From Myxococcales bacterium 68-20 (lineage in GTDB: Bacteria > Myxococcota_A > Polyangia > Polyangiales > Polyangiaceae), in assembly GCA_001899635.1 (NCBI GenBank), contig MKVQ01000004.1:62001-126000 (forward strand): 64,000 nt of DNA, read 5' to 3'. The notes below the pieces were generated by a model. The model was not told where the DNA came from and ran no database searches. It saw only the letters and a list, made by a program, of their open reading frames with translations. Below are positions 25,154 through 36,009 of the stretch, one piece after another (position 1 is the first letter of the stretch; each line of letters opens with the position of its first letter). A program made the position numbers and the translations under genes.

Positions 25154-26509
25154 ATGGGACTCTTCAGCCTCCTCGGAACCGCCCGTGACGGCATCCTGGC
25201 GCAGAGCGCTGCGCTGACCACGACCGGACAGAACATCGCGAACGTGTCGACGCCCGGCTACGTGCGACGCCGCGCGGTCCTCGAGTCGACGCAGGCCGGC
25301 GGCGTCCGCGTGGCGATGAACCAGCGGACCTTCGACCGCTTCGCCTTCGGTCATCTCGTGGGCCAGCAGTCGAAGCTCGCGGCGGCCGAAGCGCGGAGCT
25401 ATGCGCTGACCGAGATCGAGACGACGCTGGCGCCGCCCAACGGATCGATCGGCGACTCGGCGATGGCGCTCGTCCAGGCCTTCAACGCGCTCGCCGCGTT
25501 CCCGGTCGACCCATCGCTCCGCGCCGACGTGATCGCGAAAACGCAGAACCTGGCCACGACGATCTCCAGCACGGCAAAGGCGCTCGAGACGACCGGCGAG
25601 AACCTGCTCGGACGCGCGCGCGACGTCGTCGGCGAGGTCAACGCGACCCTGTCTCAGATCGCCGACCTCAACAAGCAGATCGCGACGGCGCTCGGTGCAG
25701 GCGGCGATCCGAGCGGGCTCCGCGATCAGCGCGACCTCGCGATCCGGCAGGTCGGCGAACGCGTTGGTGCACAGGCGGTCGAAGGCCCCGACGGTCGGGT
25801 GACCCTCTTCGCTGCAGGCTCGGTGCTCGTCGAAGGGAACGGCTTCTCCGCGCTCTCGATGGACCTCGACGCCAACGGCGCGATGCGATTCTTCGTGAAC
25901 GGGGCGACGAAGAACGAAATCACCTCGCGGATCGACACCGGCATGCTCGGCGGCCTCCGCGAAGCTCGAGACGTCGACCTCGCGAAGATGCGCGACAAGG
26001 TCGACGCCTACGCCTTCGATCTCGCGAATGCGTTCAACGCCGTTCACTCGACGGGATACGGCACCGACGGCGTCACCGGGCGCGACCTCTTCGTCCCGCC
26101 CGCGACACAGAAGGGTGCGGCGGCCTCGATGGCGATCGACCCCGCGCTCGTGGATCATCCCGAGCGCATCGGCGCGGCGGCCTCCACCAACGAGCTCCCC
26201 GGCGGAAACGGCGTCGCGCTGCAGCTGGGCAACCTCGGCACCGCGCCGGCGTTCGGCGGAACGACGCTCGCGGATCGGTTCGCCGACATCGCAACGGACA
26301 TCGGGCTCCGGAAGTCGGCCGCCAGGGCCGAGTGCGAGCTGCGGACCGACACCCTCTCGGTCGCCGAGCAGCTCGAGGGCAGCGCGAATGCCGTCTCGCT
26401 CGAAGAGGAGATGGTCGATCTCGCGCAGTACCAGCGCGCCTTCGAGGCATCGACCAAGGTCCTCCGCACTGTCGACGAGCTCTTGAAAACGTTGATGGAG
26501 TCGTTCTGA
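25154..26509 (+). CDS. flgK: Flagellar hook-filament junction protein FlgK
   Basis: FlgK (HAP1) joins the hook to the filament. The 451-residue product starts with GLFSLLGTARDGILAQSAAL and NIANVSTPGYVRRR and ends with AVSLEEEMVDLAQYQ and RAFEASTKVLRTVDELLKTLM, the axial-protein terminal pair, with LLGRARDVVGEVNATLSQIADLN near residue 160. It begins two bases after flgN. Length is in the FlgK range. Confidence 0.94.
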   Translation: MGLFSLLGTARDGILAQSAALTTTGQNIANVSTPGYVRRRAVLESTQAGGVRVAMNQRTFDRFAFGHLVGQQSKLAAAEARSYALTEIETTLAPPNGSIGDSAMALVQAFNALAAFPVDPSLRADVIAKTQNLATTISSTAKALETTGENLLGRARDVVGEVNATLSQIADLNKQIATALGAGGDPSGLRDQRDLAIRQVGERVGAQAVEGPDGRVTLFAAGSVLVEGNGFSALSMDLDANGAMRFFVNGATKNEITSRIDTGMLGGLREARDVDLAKMRDKVDAYAFDLANAFNAVHSTGYGTDGVTGRDLFVPPATQKGAAASMAIDPALVDHPERIGAAASTNELPGGNGVALQLGNLGTAPAFGGTTLADRFADIATDIGLRKSAARAECELRTDTLSVAEQLEGSANAVSLEEEMVDLAQYQRAFEASTKVLRTVDELLKTLMESF

Positions 26510-27384
26510 TGCGCGTCACCGATCGAGCACGAGTGGGAATGATGGTCCTCGCCCAGAGTCGCGCGTCGGCACGGCTCGACGAAGCTTCGCGGATCGCAGC
26601 GGGCGGACGACGGGTGAGCAAGCCTTCGGACGATCCCGCGACGTATGGGTCGATGGTCCGGAAGAACTACGCGCTCGCGCTGCTGGATCAGCACACGCAG
26701 ATCGCAACCCGGGCGCAGGGAGAGCTAGAGGTCGCGCAGAGCGCGCTCACCGAGAGCGTCGATCTGCTCGCTCGAGCGCGCGCGGCCGCCGTCGCCGGCG
26801 CCAACACCACGGCCGACGCACATGCACGGAACCTCCTCGGAGACGAGGTGAAGACGATCCGCGACTCACTCATCGCCCTCGCGAACACGCGCTACTCCAA
26901 CAAGTACCTCTTCGGCGGGACCAAGACGGACGCGCAGCCGTTCGACCCGGTAACGGGCGCGTTCGGCGGCAACGATCAGGTCGTCCGTGTCCCCGTGCTC
27001 GAGGGCGTCGCACCGCCGGCGAACGCCAGCGGCGCCATGGCGTTCACCGCCCGGGGCGGTCGCGACATCATCGGCGACCTCGACGCGCTCATGCAGGCCC
27101 TCTACTCGAACAACGAGGCGGGTATCCGCGCGACGATCGACGACCTCGAGCTCGGGCACCGCCAGATCGTCCGCGCGCAGGTCGACGCCGGCTTCGCGGC
27201 CGACCGCTTCCGCAGCGCGGTCGACGTCATCGCGTCGACCCGGATGGCGCTCGTCGAGCAGCTCAACAAGGAGGTCGAAGGTGACCCGGCCGCGCAGATC
27301 ACGGAGTTCACGCTCGCGCGCACGGCGTACGAGCGCAGCGTCGCGGTGACGAAGCAGCTCCTGTCGCTCACGACCTCGAGCTGA
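26509..27384 (+). CDS. flgL: Flagellar hook-filament junction protein FlgL
   Basis: FlgL (HAP3) is the flagellin-like second junction protein. The 291-residue product has the flagellin N-terminal type helix (SRASARLDEASRIAAGGRRVSKPSDDP), the YSNKYLFGGTKTDAQPF motif near residue 130 and a C-terminal coiled-coil. The ATG at 26509 overlaps the last base of the flgK stop. No flagellin gene follows, so this is the only flagellin-family protein in the window. Confidence 0.93.
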   Translation: MRVTDRARVGMMVLAQSRASARLDEASRIAAGGRRVSKPSDDPATYGSMVRKNYALALLDQHTQIATRAQGELEVAQSALTESVDLLARARAAAVAGANTTADAHARNLLGDEVKTIRDSLIALANTRYSNKYLFGGTKTDAQPFDPVTGAFGGNDQVVRVPVLEGVAPPANASGAMAFTARGGRDIIGDLDALMQALYSNNEAGIRATIDDLELGHRQIVRAQVDAGFAADRFRSAVDVIASTRMALVEQLNKEVEGDPAAQITEFTLARTAYERSVAVTKQLLSLTTSS

Positions 27385-27389
27385 GGTGT

Positions 27390-27421
27390 CGCGCTGCCTA
27401 GGTCTGAACCGCGGCAGCGCG
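27390..27421 (+). other. Hairpin between flgL and the second flgN-like gene
   Basis: Arms CGCGCTGCC and GGCAGCGCG form a 9-bp perfect stem with a 14-base loop, six bases after the flgL stop. There is no T run, so it is more likely an RNA-stabilising or attenuating hairpin than a full terminator. Confidence 0.45.
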
Positions 27422-27462
27422 CAGCCGTTGATCCCCGAGGACGGCAAGGCAGGGAATCGACG

Positions 27463-27780
27463 ATGACCGCAGAAGAGCTCCTTCGGATCATGCGCGCAGT
27501 GCTCACTGAAGAGCGCGAGGGCATCCTTCGCTTCGACGCATCGCTCGTGGCGCGGGCGAACGCGACGAAAGAGCTCGTCCTCCGCCTGCTCCGAGAGACC
27601 CCCATCGAGGAGCGAGCACCGCTCCTCGCCGTGCTCGACGAGGTCCAGCCCGACCTACGATGCAACCAGATCCTGCTCACCCACGCGCACGCCTACCTCC
27701 GGGACATGCAGGAACGAGAGGTCGAGCGCGAGCCCCGGACAAGCACCGTCGTGCCGCTGCTGAAGCGAAAAGCCGGCTGA
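27463..27780 (+). CDS. FlgN-like protein (copy 2)
   Basis: The 105-residue product aligns end to end with the FlgN-family protein at 24855-25151: MTAEELLRIMRAVLTEEREGI corresponds to MNAEELVRTMRAALESEREAI, and NQILLTHAHAYLRDMQE to NLLLLAHARDYLREAIE. It adds a short basic C-terminus ending in LKRKAG. An AGGGA site precedes the ATG. It is probably a second export chaperone, perhaps for a different client such as FlgL or a filament protein, but the client is unknown. Confidence 0.72.
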   Translation: MTAEELLRIMRAVLTEEREGILRFDASLVARANATKELVLRLLRETPIEERAPLLAVLDEVQPDLRCNQILLTHAHAYLRDMQEREVEREPRTSTVVPLLKRKAG

Positions 27781-27786
27781 CGACCG

Positions 27787-29457
27787 TCAGTACGGCTGGT
27801 CCTTGAAGCCGCTCGGCGTCTTGCTCTCGGGCTTCGGCGACGGACGCCCCGAGCCCGTCGCGTGGACGAGCCTCACGTGCACCGGCGGATCGCTCACCTT
27901 GACGATCCGCGTCTCGGTCTTGAAGCCCGCACGCGCGATGACGAGCTTGTGCGTCTTCGATGGATTGGCGTTGAAGACGACATCACACGGCGTCGCCGCG
28001 CAGAGCTCCCTGCCATCCTCGCGCACGGAGGCGCCGGGGGGATCCGTCGTCACCGCGAGCGATGCCGGCTTCGATTCGGTCGCGGGCGTGGACGCGGCGG
28101 TCAGCGCCGCGGTCTCGGCGGTCTGGACGGGCGCGGACGACTCGACCGCAGGCAAGGACGTCCCGGACGCCAAGGTCGGCGACGACGCGGACGACGGAGA
28201 GGGAGGCAACACCGTCGTCGGCTCCGGCGAGGTCCACTGGAAGGCGAGCATGCCGAGTCCGCCGCCGATCACGGCCGCGGCGACCACGCCGGCAAGGATC
28301 CAGAGCTTCGATCGCGGCGGCGCGAAGAGCGGGCCCGAGCCGATGTCGTTCGACGCCTCCGCCCGGACGAGGCCCATCGAATGCGACCCGCTCGCGGCCG
28401 CCATCGCGCCGGTGGCGCCCGTGATCATCGTCGGCGGAGGCGTGAAGGGCGCACCGGGCGGCGTGTATTGCCCGCTGATGTTCACGGCCTGGATCTGACC
28501 GGTGAGCGAGCCCCCGTGAGCGAGCCGGATCGCCTGGAGGAGCGCATCCATCGAGCTGATGCGCGCCTTCGGATCCTTCGCGATGCACGACATCACGATG
28601 TCTTCGAAGGCCGGCGAGCAGACGAGGTTCGGATTCACCGCGCGCATGGGCGGCGGAGGCTCGCCGACGTGCGCCATCAGGATGTTCACGCTCGTCGCGC
28701 GCTCGAACGGGACCTTCCCCGCGAGCATCTCGTACATGATGATGCCGAGCGAGTAGATGTCCGTGCGCTCGTCGACGTGACCGCCCTGAATCTGCTCGGG
28801 CGCCATGTACTTCGGCGACCCCATGAAGAGGCCGGTCTGCGTGAGCTGCTCCTCCGGCCGCTCGGAGAGGTGCTTGACGAGCCCGAAGTCGAGGACCTTC
28901 ACGAAGTCCTCGTCCTCCTCGGTCACGGGAGGCACCGAGCCGGAGGCGTCGATCGCGAGCCGCGCGTTCGGACGCGTCAGGAAGATGTTCGCGGGCTTGA
29001 GGTCGCGATGAATGACGCCGAGCTTGTGGGCCTCGCGCAGCGCGCGGCAGATCTGGGAGGTGATCCGTCCGACCCGGAGCTCGTTCATGACGACGCATTC
29101 GCGGAGCGCCATGTGGAGCGTCTGGCCTTCCAGATACTCCATCGCCATGAAGTAGATCTCGTCGTCGGTCTTGCCGTAGTCGAAGATCGTGACCGAGTTC
29201 GGGTGCGTGATCTTCGACGTGATGCTCGCCTCACGCGTGAAGCGGCGATGGAACTCGGGGTCGGCGTCCCCGTTGTAGTTGGGGTTCAGGACCTTGACCG
29301 CGCACTTGCGGCCGAGAGGCGCCTGCTCCGCCAGATAGACCTTCCCCATGCCGCCGCGCGCGATGAGCGACGTGATCTTGAACCGGTCGGCGATGACGCG
29401 ACCGATCAGGGGGTCCGGTGCCCCTGATTTCGTCGCTGCCGCCTGACCCTCGGACAT
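27787..29457 (-). CDS. Ser/Thr protein kinase with PEGA domain
   Basis: The 556-residue product is a Hanks-type kinase anchored in the membrane. The kinase domain (about residues 26-290) has the glycine loop [10 protein letters not shown], the invariant Lys in [15 protein letters not shown], the DFG triad in DFGLVKHL and [10 protein letters not shown]. One membrane segment follows at about 387-407, then a Ser/Thr/Pro linker and a C-terminal PEGA-type domain ([22 protein letters not shown]) outside the membrane. All catalytic residues are present. The gene converges with the flagellar operon, six bases after copy 2 of flgN, so it is not co-transcribed. Confidence 0.9.
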   Translation of the reverse strand: MSEGQAAATKSGAPDPLIGRVIADRFKITSLIARGGMGKVYLAEQAPLGRKCAVKVLNPNYNGDADPEFHRRFTREASITSKITHPNSVTIFDYGKTDDEIYFMAMEYLEGQTLHMALRECVVMNELRVGRITSQICRALREAHKLGVIHRDLKPANIFLTRPNARLAIDASGSVPPVTEEDEDFVKVLDFGLVKHLSERPEEQLTQTGLFMGSPKYMAPEQIQGGHVDERTDIYSLGIIMYEMLAGKVPFERATSVNILMAHVGEPPPPMRAVNPNLVCSPAFEDIVMSCIAKDPKARISSMDALLQAIRLAHGGSLTGQIQAVNISGQYTPPGAPFTPPPTMITGATGAMAAASGSHSMGLVRAEASNDIGSGPLFAPPRSKLWILAGVVAAAVIGGGLGMLAFQWTSPEPTTVLPPSPSSASSPTLASGTSLPAVESSAPVQTAETAALTAASTPATESKPASLAVTTDPPGASVREDGRELCAATPCDVVFNANPSKTHKLVIARAGFKTETRIVKVSDPPVHVRLVHATGSGRPSPKPESKTPSGFKDQPY

Positions 29458-29533
29458 CGTGCTCGGAGCTCCGGTTCTCGATCAAGGAGAAGTGGGCGCA
29501 AACCCATGAAAAATAAGAGACGCCCGCGCGCTA

Positions 29534-29562
29534 AGTCTGCCTGTCGAGCTAGTGGGTGTCAA
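29534..29562 (-). promoter_or_regulatory. Possible housekeeping promoter of the kinase gene
   Basis: Read on the minus strand, a perfect TTGACA (29562-29557) is followed after 17 bases by CAGACT (29539-29534), which matches TATAAT at three positions. It lies about 80 bases upstream of the ATG at 29457. Confidence 0.3.
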
Positions 29563-29740
29563 CGCAGGCCACCCTCCTGAAATGGGCGCGAGACACTCGC
29601 CTCCTCATACGTCCCCCGGACGGGCTTTTCCCCGGCATTCGTCGGCGGATCGGGCGCCCCGGCAGAGCCCGGTGGGGCGGCGTTTCCCAAGAAACGCGCG
29701 TTGTCCGGCCCCGTCGATTTCGGCTAGCTTTCCCGCCGTC

Positions 29741-30586
29741 ATGCACGTTCACAAGATCCGCCAGGCACTTTTCGCCCTCCTCGCCGCGATCGCGACGCTC
29801 GTCTTCTTCCCGCGCGACGCACACGCGGTGGGGACGTTCAAGTTGAGGAGCACCGAGGCGAACGAAGTCTCGGGCGCGTGGCACCTCTACGTGACGATCG
29901 AGCTCCCGAAGGCGCCGCTCACCGCGCACCAGTCGATGAAGTTCCTCTTCACGAAGACGATGGTGTACGAGCGCTCGCTCATCGACGGTCACAACGAGCC
30001 CGTCCTGAACCGCCAGGCACTCCAGAACCAGACGCCGAGCGTCGAGAGCCTCGACGTCGACTTCGCTGATCCGAGCGGCAAGATCTTCAAGGGCACACGC
30101 TTCGACTTCGGTCTCACCCGCGCGCGCGGCTACGAGGCCGGCGAGTACAAGGTCGAGGTCCGCACCTCCGACGGAACGACCATCGGCACGCCGGCGCGTC
30201 TTGTCCTCAAGGGCGACAACCCCGTCGTCGACCGCCGTGCGATGGCGTTCAACGCCAAGGAGAAGAGCATCAAGAAGGTCGACGCCTACGATGCCGGCGC
30301 CAACCAGGCGAAGAACGACGAGGAGCCCGTCGCCCCGGCCTCGAACGGCCCGAGCGAGGTCACCCCGACCGGCACCGCGACCGGCTTCGTCCCGCCGGAG
30401 GGGCTCGAGGAGACGGACGAGGAGAAGCTCAAGACCCGCAACCCGAAGGGCTGCGGCTGCGAGGTCGTCGGCCTCGGTCCGACGACCGCGTTCGGCGGTC
30501 CCGGGACCGCGCTCCTCTCCCTCGTGCCCGTGCTCGGAATCGGCATCGCGGCCGCGCGTCGTCGCTCGTCGCGTCGCTCCGCCTGA
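29741..30586 (+). CDS. Secreted protein with MYXO-CTERM-like sorting tail
   Basis: The 281-residue product has an N-terminal signal peptide ending at AHA-VG (about residue 28), a beta-rich body, an acidic linker and a C-terminal tail with GCGCEVVG, a hydrophobic membrane stretch and a basic end (AARRRSSRRSA). That Cys motif plus membrane helix plus Arg cluster matches MYXO-CTERM-type surface-sorting signals, found in Myxococcota. The body is not recognised. A predicted gene of unrelated function (holA) follows by four bases. Confidence 0.68.
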   Translation: MHVHKIRQALFALLAAIATLVFFPRDAHAVGTFKLRSTEANEVSGAWHLYVTIELPKAPLTAHQSMKFLFTKTMVYERSLIDGHNEPVLNRQALQNQTPSVESLDVDFADPSGKIFKGTRFDFGLTRARGYEAGEYKVEVRTSDGTTIGTPARLVLKGDNPVVDRRAMAFNAKEKSIKKVDAYDAGANQAKNDEEPVAPASNGPSEVTPTGTATGFVPPEGLEETDEEKLKTRNPKGCGCEVVGLGPTTAFGGPGTALLSLVPVLGIGIAAARRRSSRRSA

Positions 30587-30590
30587 CCCG

Positions 30591-31640
30591 ATGACGCCCG
30601 ACGAGGCGATCAAGCGCGCCGAGAGCGGCGACCTCCTCCCCGTCTGGCTCCTCTCCGGCGAGGAGCGGCTCCTTCGTGATCAGGCGCTTGCCGCGATCAC
30701 GAAGGCCGCGCTCGCCGGCGGCCTCGCCGAGTTGAACCTCGACAAGTTCACCGCCGGCGAGACGCCGGTCGACAAGGTCCTCGCCGCAACGCGCACCGTG
30801 CCGATGATGGCGAAGCGGCGCGTCGTCGTCGTGCGCGGCCTCGAGCGCTGGGACTCGAGCGCCTCCGAGGAAGGCGCGAGCGAGGAGGTAGACATCAAGG
30901 CGCTGCCCCCGCTCGATCGCCTCGCGGAGTACGCGAAGACTCCGATCGACACCACCTGCATGATCCTCGTCGCCCAGAAGCTCGACGGGCGACGCAAGCT
31001 GGTGGCGCTCGCGAAGAAGGCCGGCTTCCTCGTCGACTGCGCGGCGGTGGATGGTCGGCGCCTCCCCGGTTGGATCAAGCAGCGCGCGGAGGCGAAGGGG
31101 CACACGATCGATGCGGACACGTGCGAGCTCATCGCCGAGATCGCCGGCCCGGACCTCTCCTATCTCGACGACGTCCTCGAGCGACTCTCGCTCTACGTCG
31201 GTCCCGACAAGCCGATCACCGAGGACGCGGTCTCCATCTGCGTCACCCGGGTGAAGCTCGCCGATACGTGGAAGCTCGTCGACGCCGCGAGCACGAAGGA
31301 CCTCGGCAAGGTGCTCGCGCTCTTCGCCGACGTCTACGATCCGCGCGATCGCGGCCTCCCGCTCGTCGGCGCGATCGCGTGGTCGCTCCGCCAGCTCCTC
31401 AAGCTCGAAGCCGCCCTCCGCGACGGCGCGAGCATCGACGACGCCGCGCGACGCGCCGGCATCTACCCCGCATTCAAGGCACGCGATCTCGCGAAGAAGC
31501 TGAAGGCGTTCCGGCCGCGCGAGCTCGAGCGCTGGCTCGTGGTGGTGCAGGACACCGACGTCGCCCTCAAGGGCTCGCGCCGCCCACCGGACGCGATCCT
31601 CGAGGAGATGTTCGTGCGCCTCTGCCGGCGCGCGGCCTGA
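30591..31640 (+). CDS. holA: DNA polymerase III subunit delta
   Basis: HolA opens the sliding clamp as part of the clamp loader. The 349-residue product shows the HolA layout: N-terminal P-loop-like fold without Walker motif (PVWLLSGEERLLRDQALAAI), the RRVVVVRGLERW strand, the LDGRRKLVALAKKAGFLVDC region and the C-terminal helical collar (VKLADTWKLVDAASTKDL, GAIAWSLRQLLKLEAAL). I chose ATG 30591 because the domain begins there. Length is typical for HolA. Confidence 0.9.
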   Translation: MTPDEAIKRAESGDLLPVWLLSGEERLLRDQALAAITKAALAGGLAELNLDKFTAGETPVDKVLAATRTVPMMAKRRVVVVRGLERWDSSASEEGASEEVDIKALPPLDRLAEYAKTPIDTTCMILVAQKLDGRRKLVALAKKAGFLVDCAAVDGRRLPGWIKQRAEAKGHTIDADTCELIAEIAGPDLSYLDDVLERLSLYVGPDKPITEDAVSICVTRVKLADTWKLVDAASTKDLGKVLALFADVYDPRDRGLPLVGAIAWSLRQLLKLEAALRDGASIDDAARRAGIYPAFKARDLAKKLKAFRPRELERWLVVVQDTDVALKGSRRPPDAILEEMFVRLCRRAA

Positions 31641-31667
31641 TCGCTCGGCTCGGCTCCCGGCCCCGCG

Positions 31668-32096
31668 TCAGCGCTTGTCGAGCCTCTTCTTCAGCGCCGC
31701 GAGCTCGTCGTCGACCTCCTTCTCGACGCGCGCGCGCTTGGCTTCGCGCTCGTCCGCGGCCCGCTTCTCTTCCGCGGCGCGCTCCTTCACGCGGCGGTCG
31801 GCGGCGCGCAGGCGCTCGCCGACCTCCTCCTGCTTTCGCTGCCGCGCCTCTTCCTTGCGCTTGCGCTCCGCCCGGGAGTCCGAGCTCTTCGGTGCATCGT
31901 CATCGTCCCGCGGCGGGAGCTCGTCACGCTCCCCGAAGAGCGCCTCCTCGAGCTTCCGCCCCGCGTCCTTCGCGACGGAGACCGCGGTCTCCGCGCCCTT
32001 CTTCGCGACAGCCTTCGCCGCTGCAGCGCCTTGCTTCGCGGCGCGCTCGGCGAGCTTGTCGGTGACGCGGTCCTTCAGCTTGTCGAAGAGGCCCAT
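31668..32096 (-). CDS. Charged coiled-coil protein, hypothetical
   Basis: The 142-residue product begins with an amphipathic helix (MGLFDKLKDRVTDKLAERA) and continues with long runs of Glu, Lys and Arg that would form a coiled coil. There is no membrane segment or signal peptide. The start at 32096 is chosen because the longer open frame upstream is only basic, non-helical sequence. I recognise no family. Confidence 0.6.
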   Translation of the reverse strand: MGLFDKLKDRVTDKLAERAAKQGAAAAKAVAKKGAETAVSVAKDAGRKLEEALFGERDELPPRDDDDAPKSSDSRAERKRKEEARQRKQEEVGERLRAADRRVKERAAEEKRAADEREAKRARVEKEVDDELAALKKRLDKR

Positions 32097-32163
32097 GGTC
32101 GAATCATACTCGCCTCTCGCGCGCGCGCGGAGCCAGAGAGCGGGATCGGGCCGGGCGACGACC

Positions 32164-32967
32164 TCAGTGGAGGTTCTTGTAGAGCGCAAACGTCGCGCCC
32201 GTCGGGTCCTGCACGACCGAGAAGCGACCAAGGTTCGGGATGTCCGTCGGAGGCATCAGCGTCTTTCCACCGAGGGCGTTCGCCTTCTTCGTGCTCGCAT
32301 CGCAGTCGGCGACCTCGATGTACGCGAGCCAGTGCGAAGGGACACCTTGCATGTGCGGGGGCATCGGCATCATCCCGCCGATGTTCTTGGGATCGCCCGG
32401 CAGCTTGAACAGCGTGTACGTGCCCATCGGGCCCATGTCGACGGCCTCGGCCTGCCAGCCGAACGTGCTCGTGTAGAACTTCGCGGCAGCGGCGGTGTCC
32501 GTCGTGAAGACCTCGTTCCAGCAGAGCGCGCCGGGCTCGTTCTTCAGCCCCGAGCCGATGTGCCCCTTCGCCTGCCAGATGCAGAAGGCCGCTCCGGTCG
32601 GATCCTCGAGGACGGCCATCCGGCCGACGTCCATCACGTCGAACGGCTCCTTCAAGACCGTGGCGCCGTTCTCCACGGCCTTCTTCGCGGCCGCGTCGGC
32701 GTCGTCGACCGTGATGTACGAGGCCCAGTTGGGCGGAACCATCGCCGCCATCTCCTTGCCCATCTCGAAGAGGCCGGCGACGTGGTGCTCGCCGAGCTTC
32801 GCCATCGAGTAGGTCATTCCCGGCCCCGCCGGCATGTCGTCGAACGTCCAGCCGAGGAGCCCGGCGTAGAAGGGCTTGGCCTTTGCGGCATCCGTCGTCG
32901 CGAGCTCGATCCAGGAGAACGTGCCGTGCTTGTAGCTCGTCTGGGTTGCCATGGTGCGATCCGTCAT
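32164..32967 (-). CDS. Two-domain VOC (glyoxalase-fold) protein
   Basis: The 267-residue product consists of two vicinal-oxygen-chelate modules, about residues 15-130 and 142-265, each with a start like FSWIELATTDAAKAKPFYAGLLGW and an end like VLEDPTGAAFCIWQ. Such tandem proteins are often annotated as hydroxylase or glyoxalase/bleomycin-resistance family. The metal-site His and Glu positions are partly replaced, so activity cannot be predicted. An ATG at 32952 is an alternative start. Confidence 0.82.
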   Translation of the reverse strand: MTDRTMATQTSYKHGTFSWIELATTDAAKAKPFYAGLLGWTFDDMPAGPGMTYSMAKLGEHHVAGLFEMGKEMAAMVPPNWASYITVDDADAAAKKAVENGATVLKEPFDVMDVGRMAVLEDPTGAAFCIWQAKGHIGSGLKNEPGALCWNEVFTTDTAAAAKFYTSTFGWQAEAVDMGPMGTYTLFKLPGDPKNIGGMMPMPPHMQGVPSHWLAYIEVADCDASTKKANALGGKTLMPPTDIPNLGRFSVVQDPTGATFALYKNLH

Positions 32968-33212
32968 AGCCCAACCGAGCTAGCTTGTGGGTGCAGGGCG
33001 GCACGGCTCGCCATGGAGGGGCGCGGCGGCCGGGCGCGACGCTCGGGCTCGAAAACCCCGGACAACCCCAGGCTCCGCTCGGGCATCAGAGCTTGCGCAC
33101 CGCGGCCATGGATGACAGAACGCCACGTCGGCCTTAGGGTTTGCGGTGGCTCAGAGCCGTTTCGCCGGCCCTTTCGCACGTAAGTACTCGGAATCAGCAG
33201 GAGAGCATTGAG

Positions 33213-33896
33213 ATGCACGTCCCCGAGAGGGTGATCCGGCCTCAGATTCAGACCCGGTGGCTCGCTTCGGCCGAGCTCCCGACCCGCTTCGGTCAGTTCA
33301 ACACGCACGTGTTCAGGACGACGGAGCCAGGCGACGGCGCATGCTTCAAGGAGCACGTGGCGCTCGTCTACGGCGACATCCGCGGGCACGAATCCGTGCC
33401 GGTCCGAATCCACTCCGAGTGCATGACCAGCGAGGTCTTCGGCTCGCTGAAGTGCGATTGCAAGGAGCAGCTCGATCACGCCATGGCCGAGGTGGCGCGA
33501 CGCGGCGCGGGCGCGATCCTCTATCTCCGCCAGGAAGGGCGCGGGATCGGGCTCGCCAACAAGATCCGCGCCTACCAGCTCCAGTCGCAGGGGCACGACA
33601 CCGTGGACGCGAACCGCCTGCTCGGGCTCCCGGACGACGCGCGCGAGTACAACGCTGCCGCTCACATGCTCGAGCACTTCGAGGTGAAGAGCGTGCTCCT
33701 GATGACGAACAACCCTGCCAAGGTCGACGCCCTCGCCGCCCTCGGGGTGATCGTCACCGGCCGACTCCCGGTCGTCGTGCCGCCGAACCCGTTCTCGCGT
33801 CAGTACCTCGAGACGAAGCGCGCGCGCATGGCGCACGAGCTCCCGGTCCGTTGCGACCAGAGCGAGGCGTCGCTCTCGCACGGCGAAGCGGAATAG
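33213..33896 (+). CDS. ribA: GTP cyclohydrolase II
   Basis: RibA opens the GTP ring in the first step of riboflavin synthesis. The 227-residue product shows the zinc site C70, C81 and C83 (SECMTSEVFGSLKCDC), the arginine-containing RQEGRGIGLANKI at 106-118 and LRVMTNNP-like LLMTNNPAK near 168. The ATG at 33213 has a CAGGAGAG site. It is the single-domain form, without a fused RibB. I see no FMN riboswitch in the 200 bases upstream. Confidence 0.93.
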   Translation: MHVPERVIRPQIQTRWLASAELPTRFGQFNTHVFRTTEPGDGACFKEHVALVYGDIRGHESVPVRIHSECMTSEVFGSLKCDCKEQLDHAMAEVARRGAGAILYLRQEGRGIGLANKIRAYQLQSQGHDTVDANRLLGLPDDAREYNAAAHMLEHFEVKSVLLMTNNPAKVDALAALGVIVTGRLPVVVPPNPFSRQYLETKRARMAHELPVRCDQSEASLSHGEAE

Positions 33897-33996
33897 CGGG
33901 CCGACAGACGGCGCCGAGTGAGCCACCGCCGTTCCCAGCCGGACGGCCGTGGCGGTAGACCCCGTAGCCGTGCGTCGCGTACTGTGCGACGCATCG

Positions 33997-36005
<2,009 letters not shown>

Positions 36006-36009
<4 letters not shown>

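Noticed and set aside
33010-33212. Possible FMN riboswitch upstream of ribA
   Set aside because: I looked for the conserved RFN helices and the AGGGU/GGUUCAGUC-type core on both strands and found none; the short leader is ordinary.
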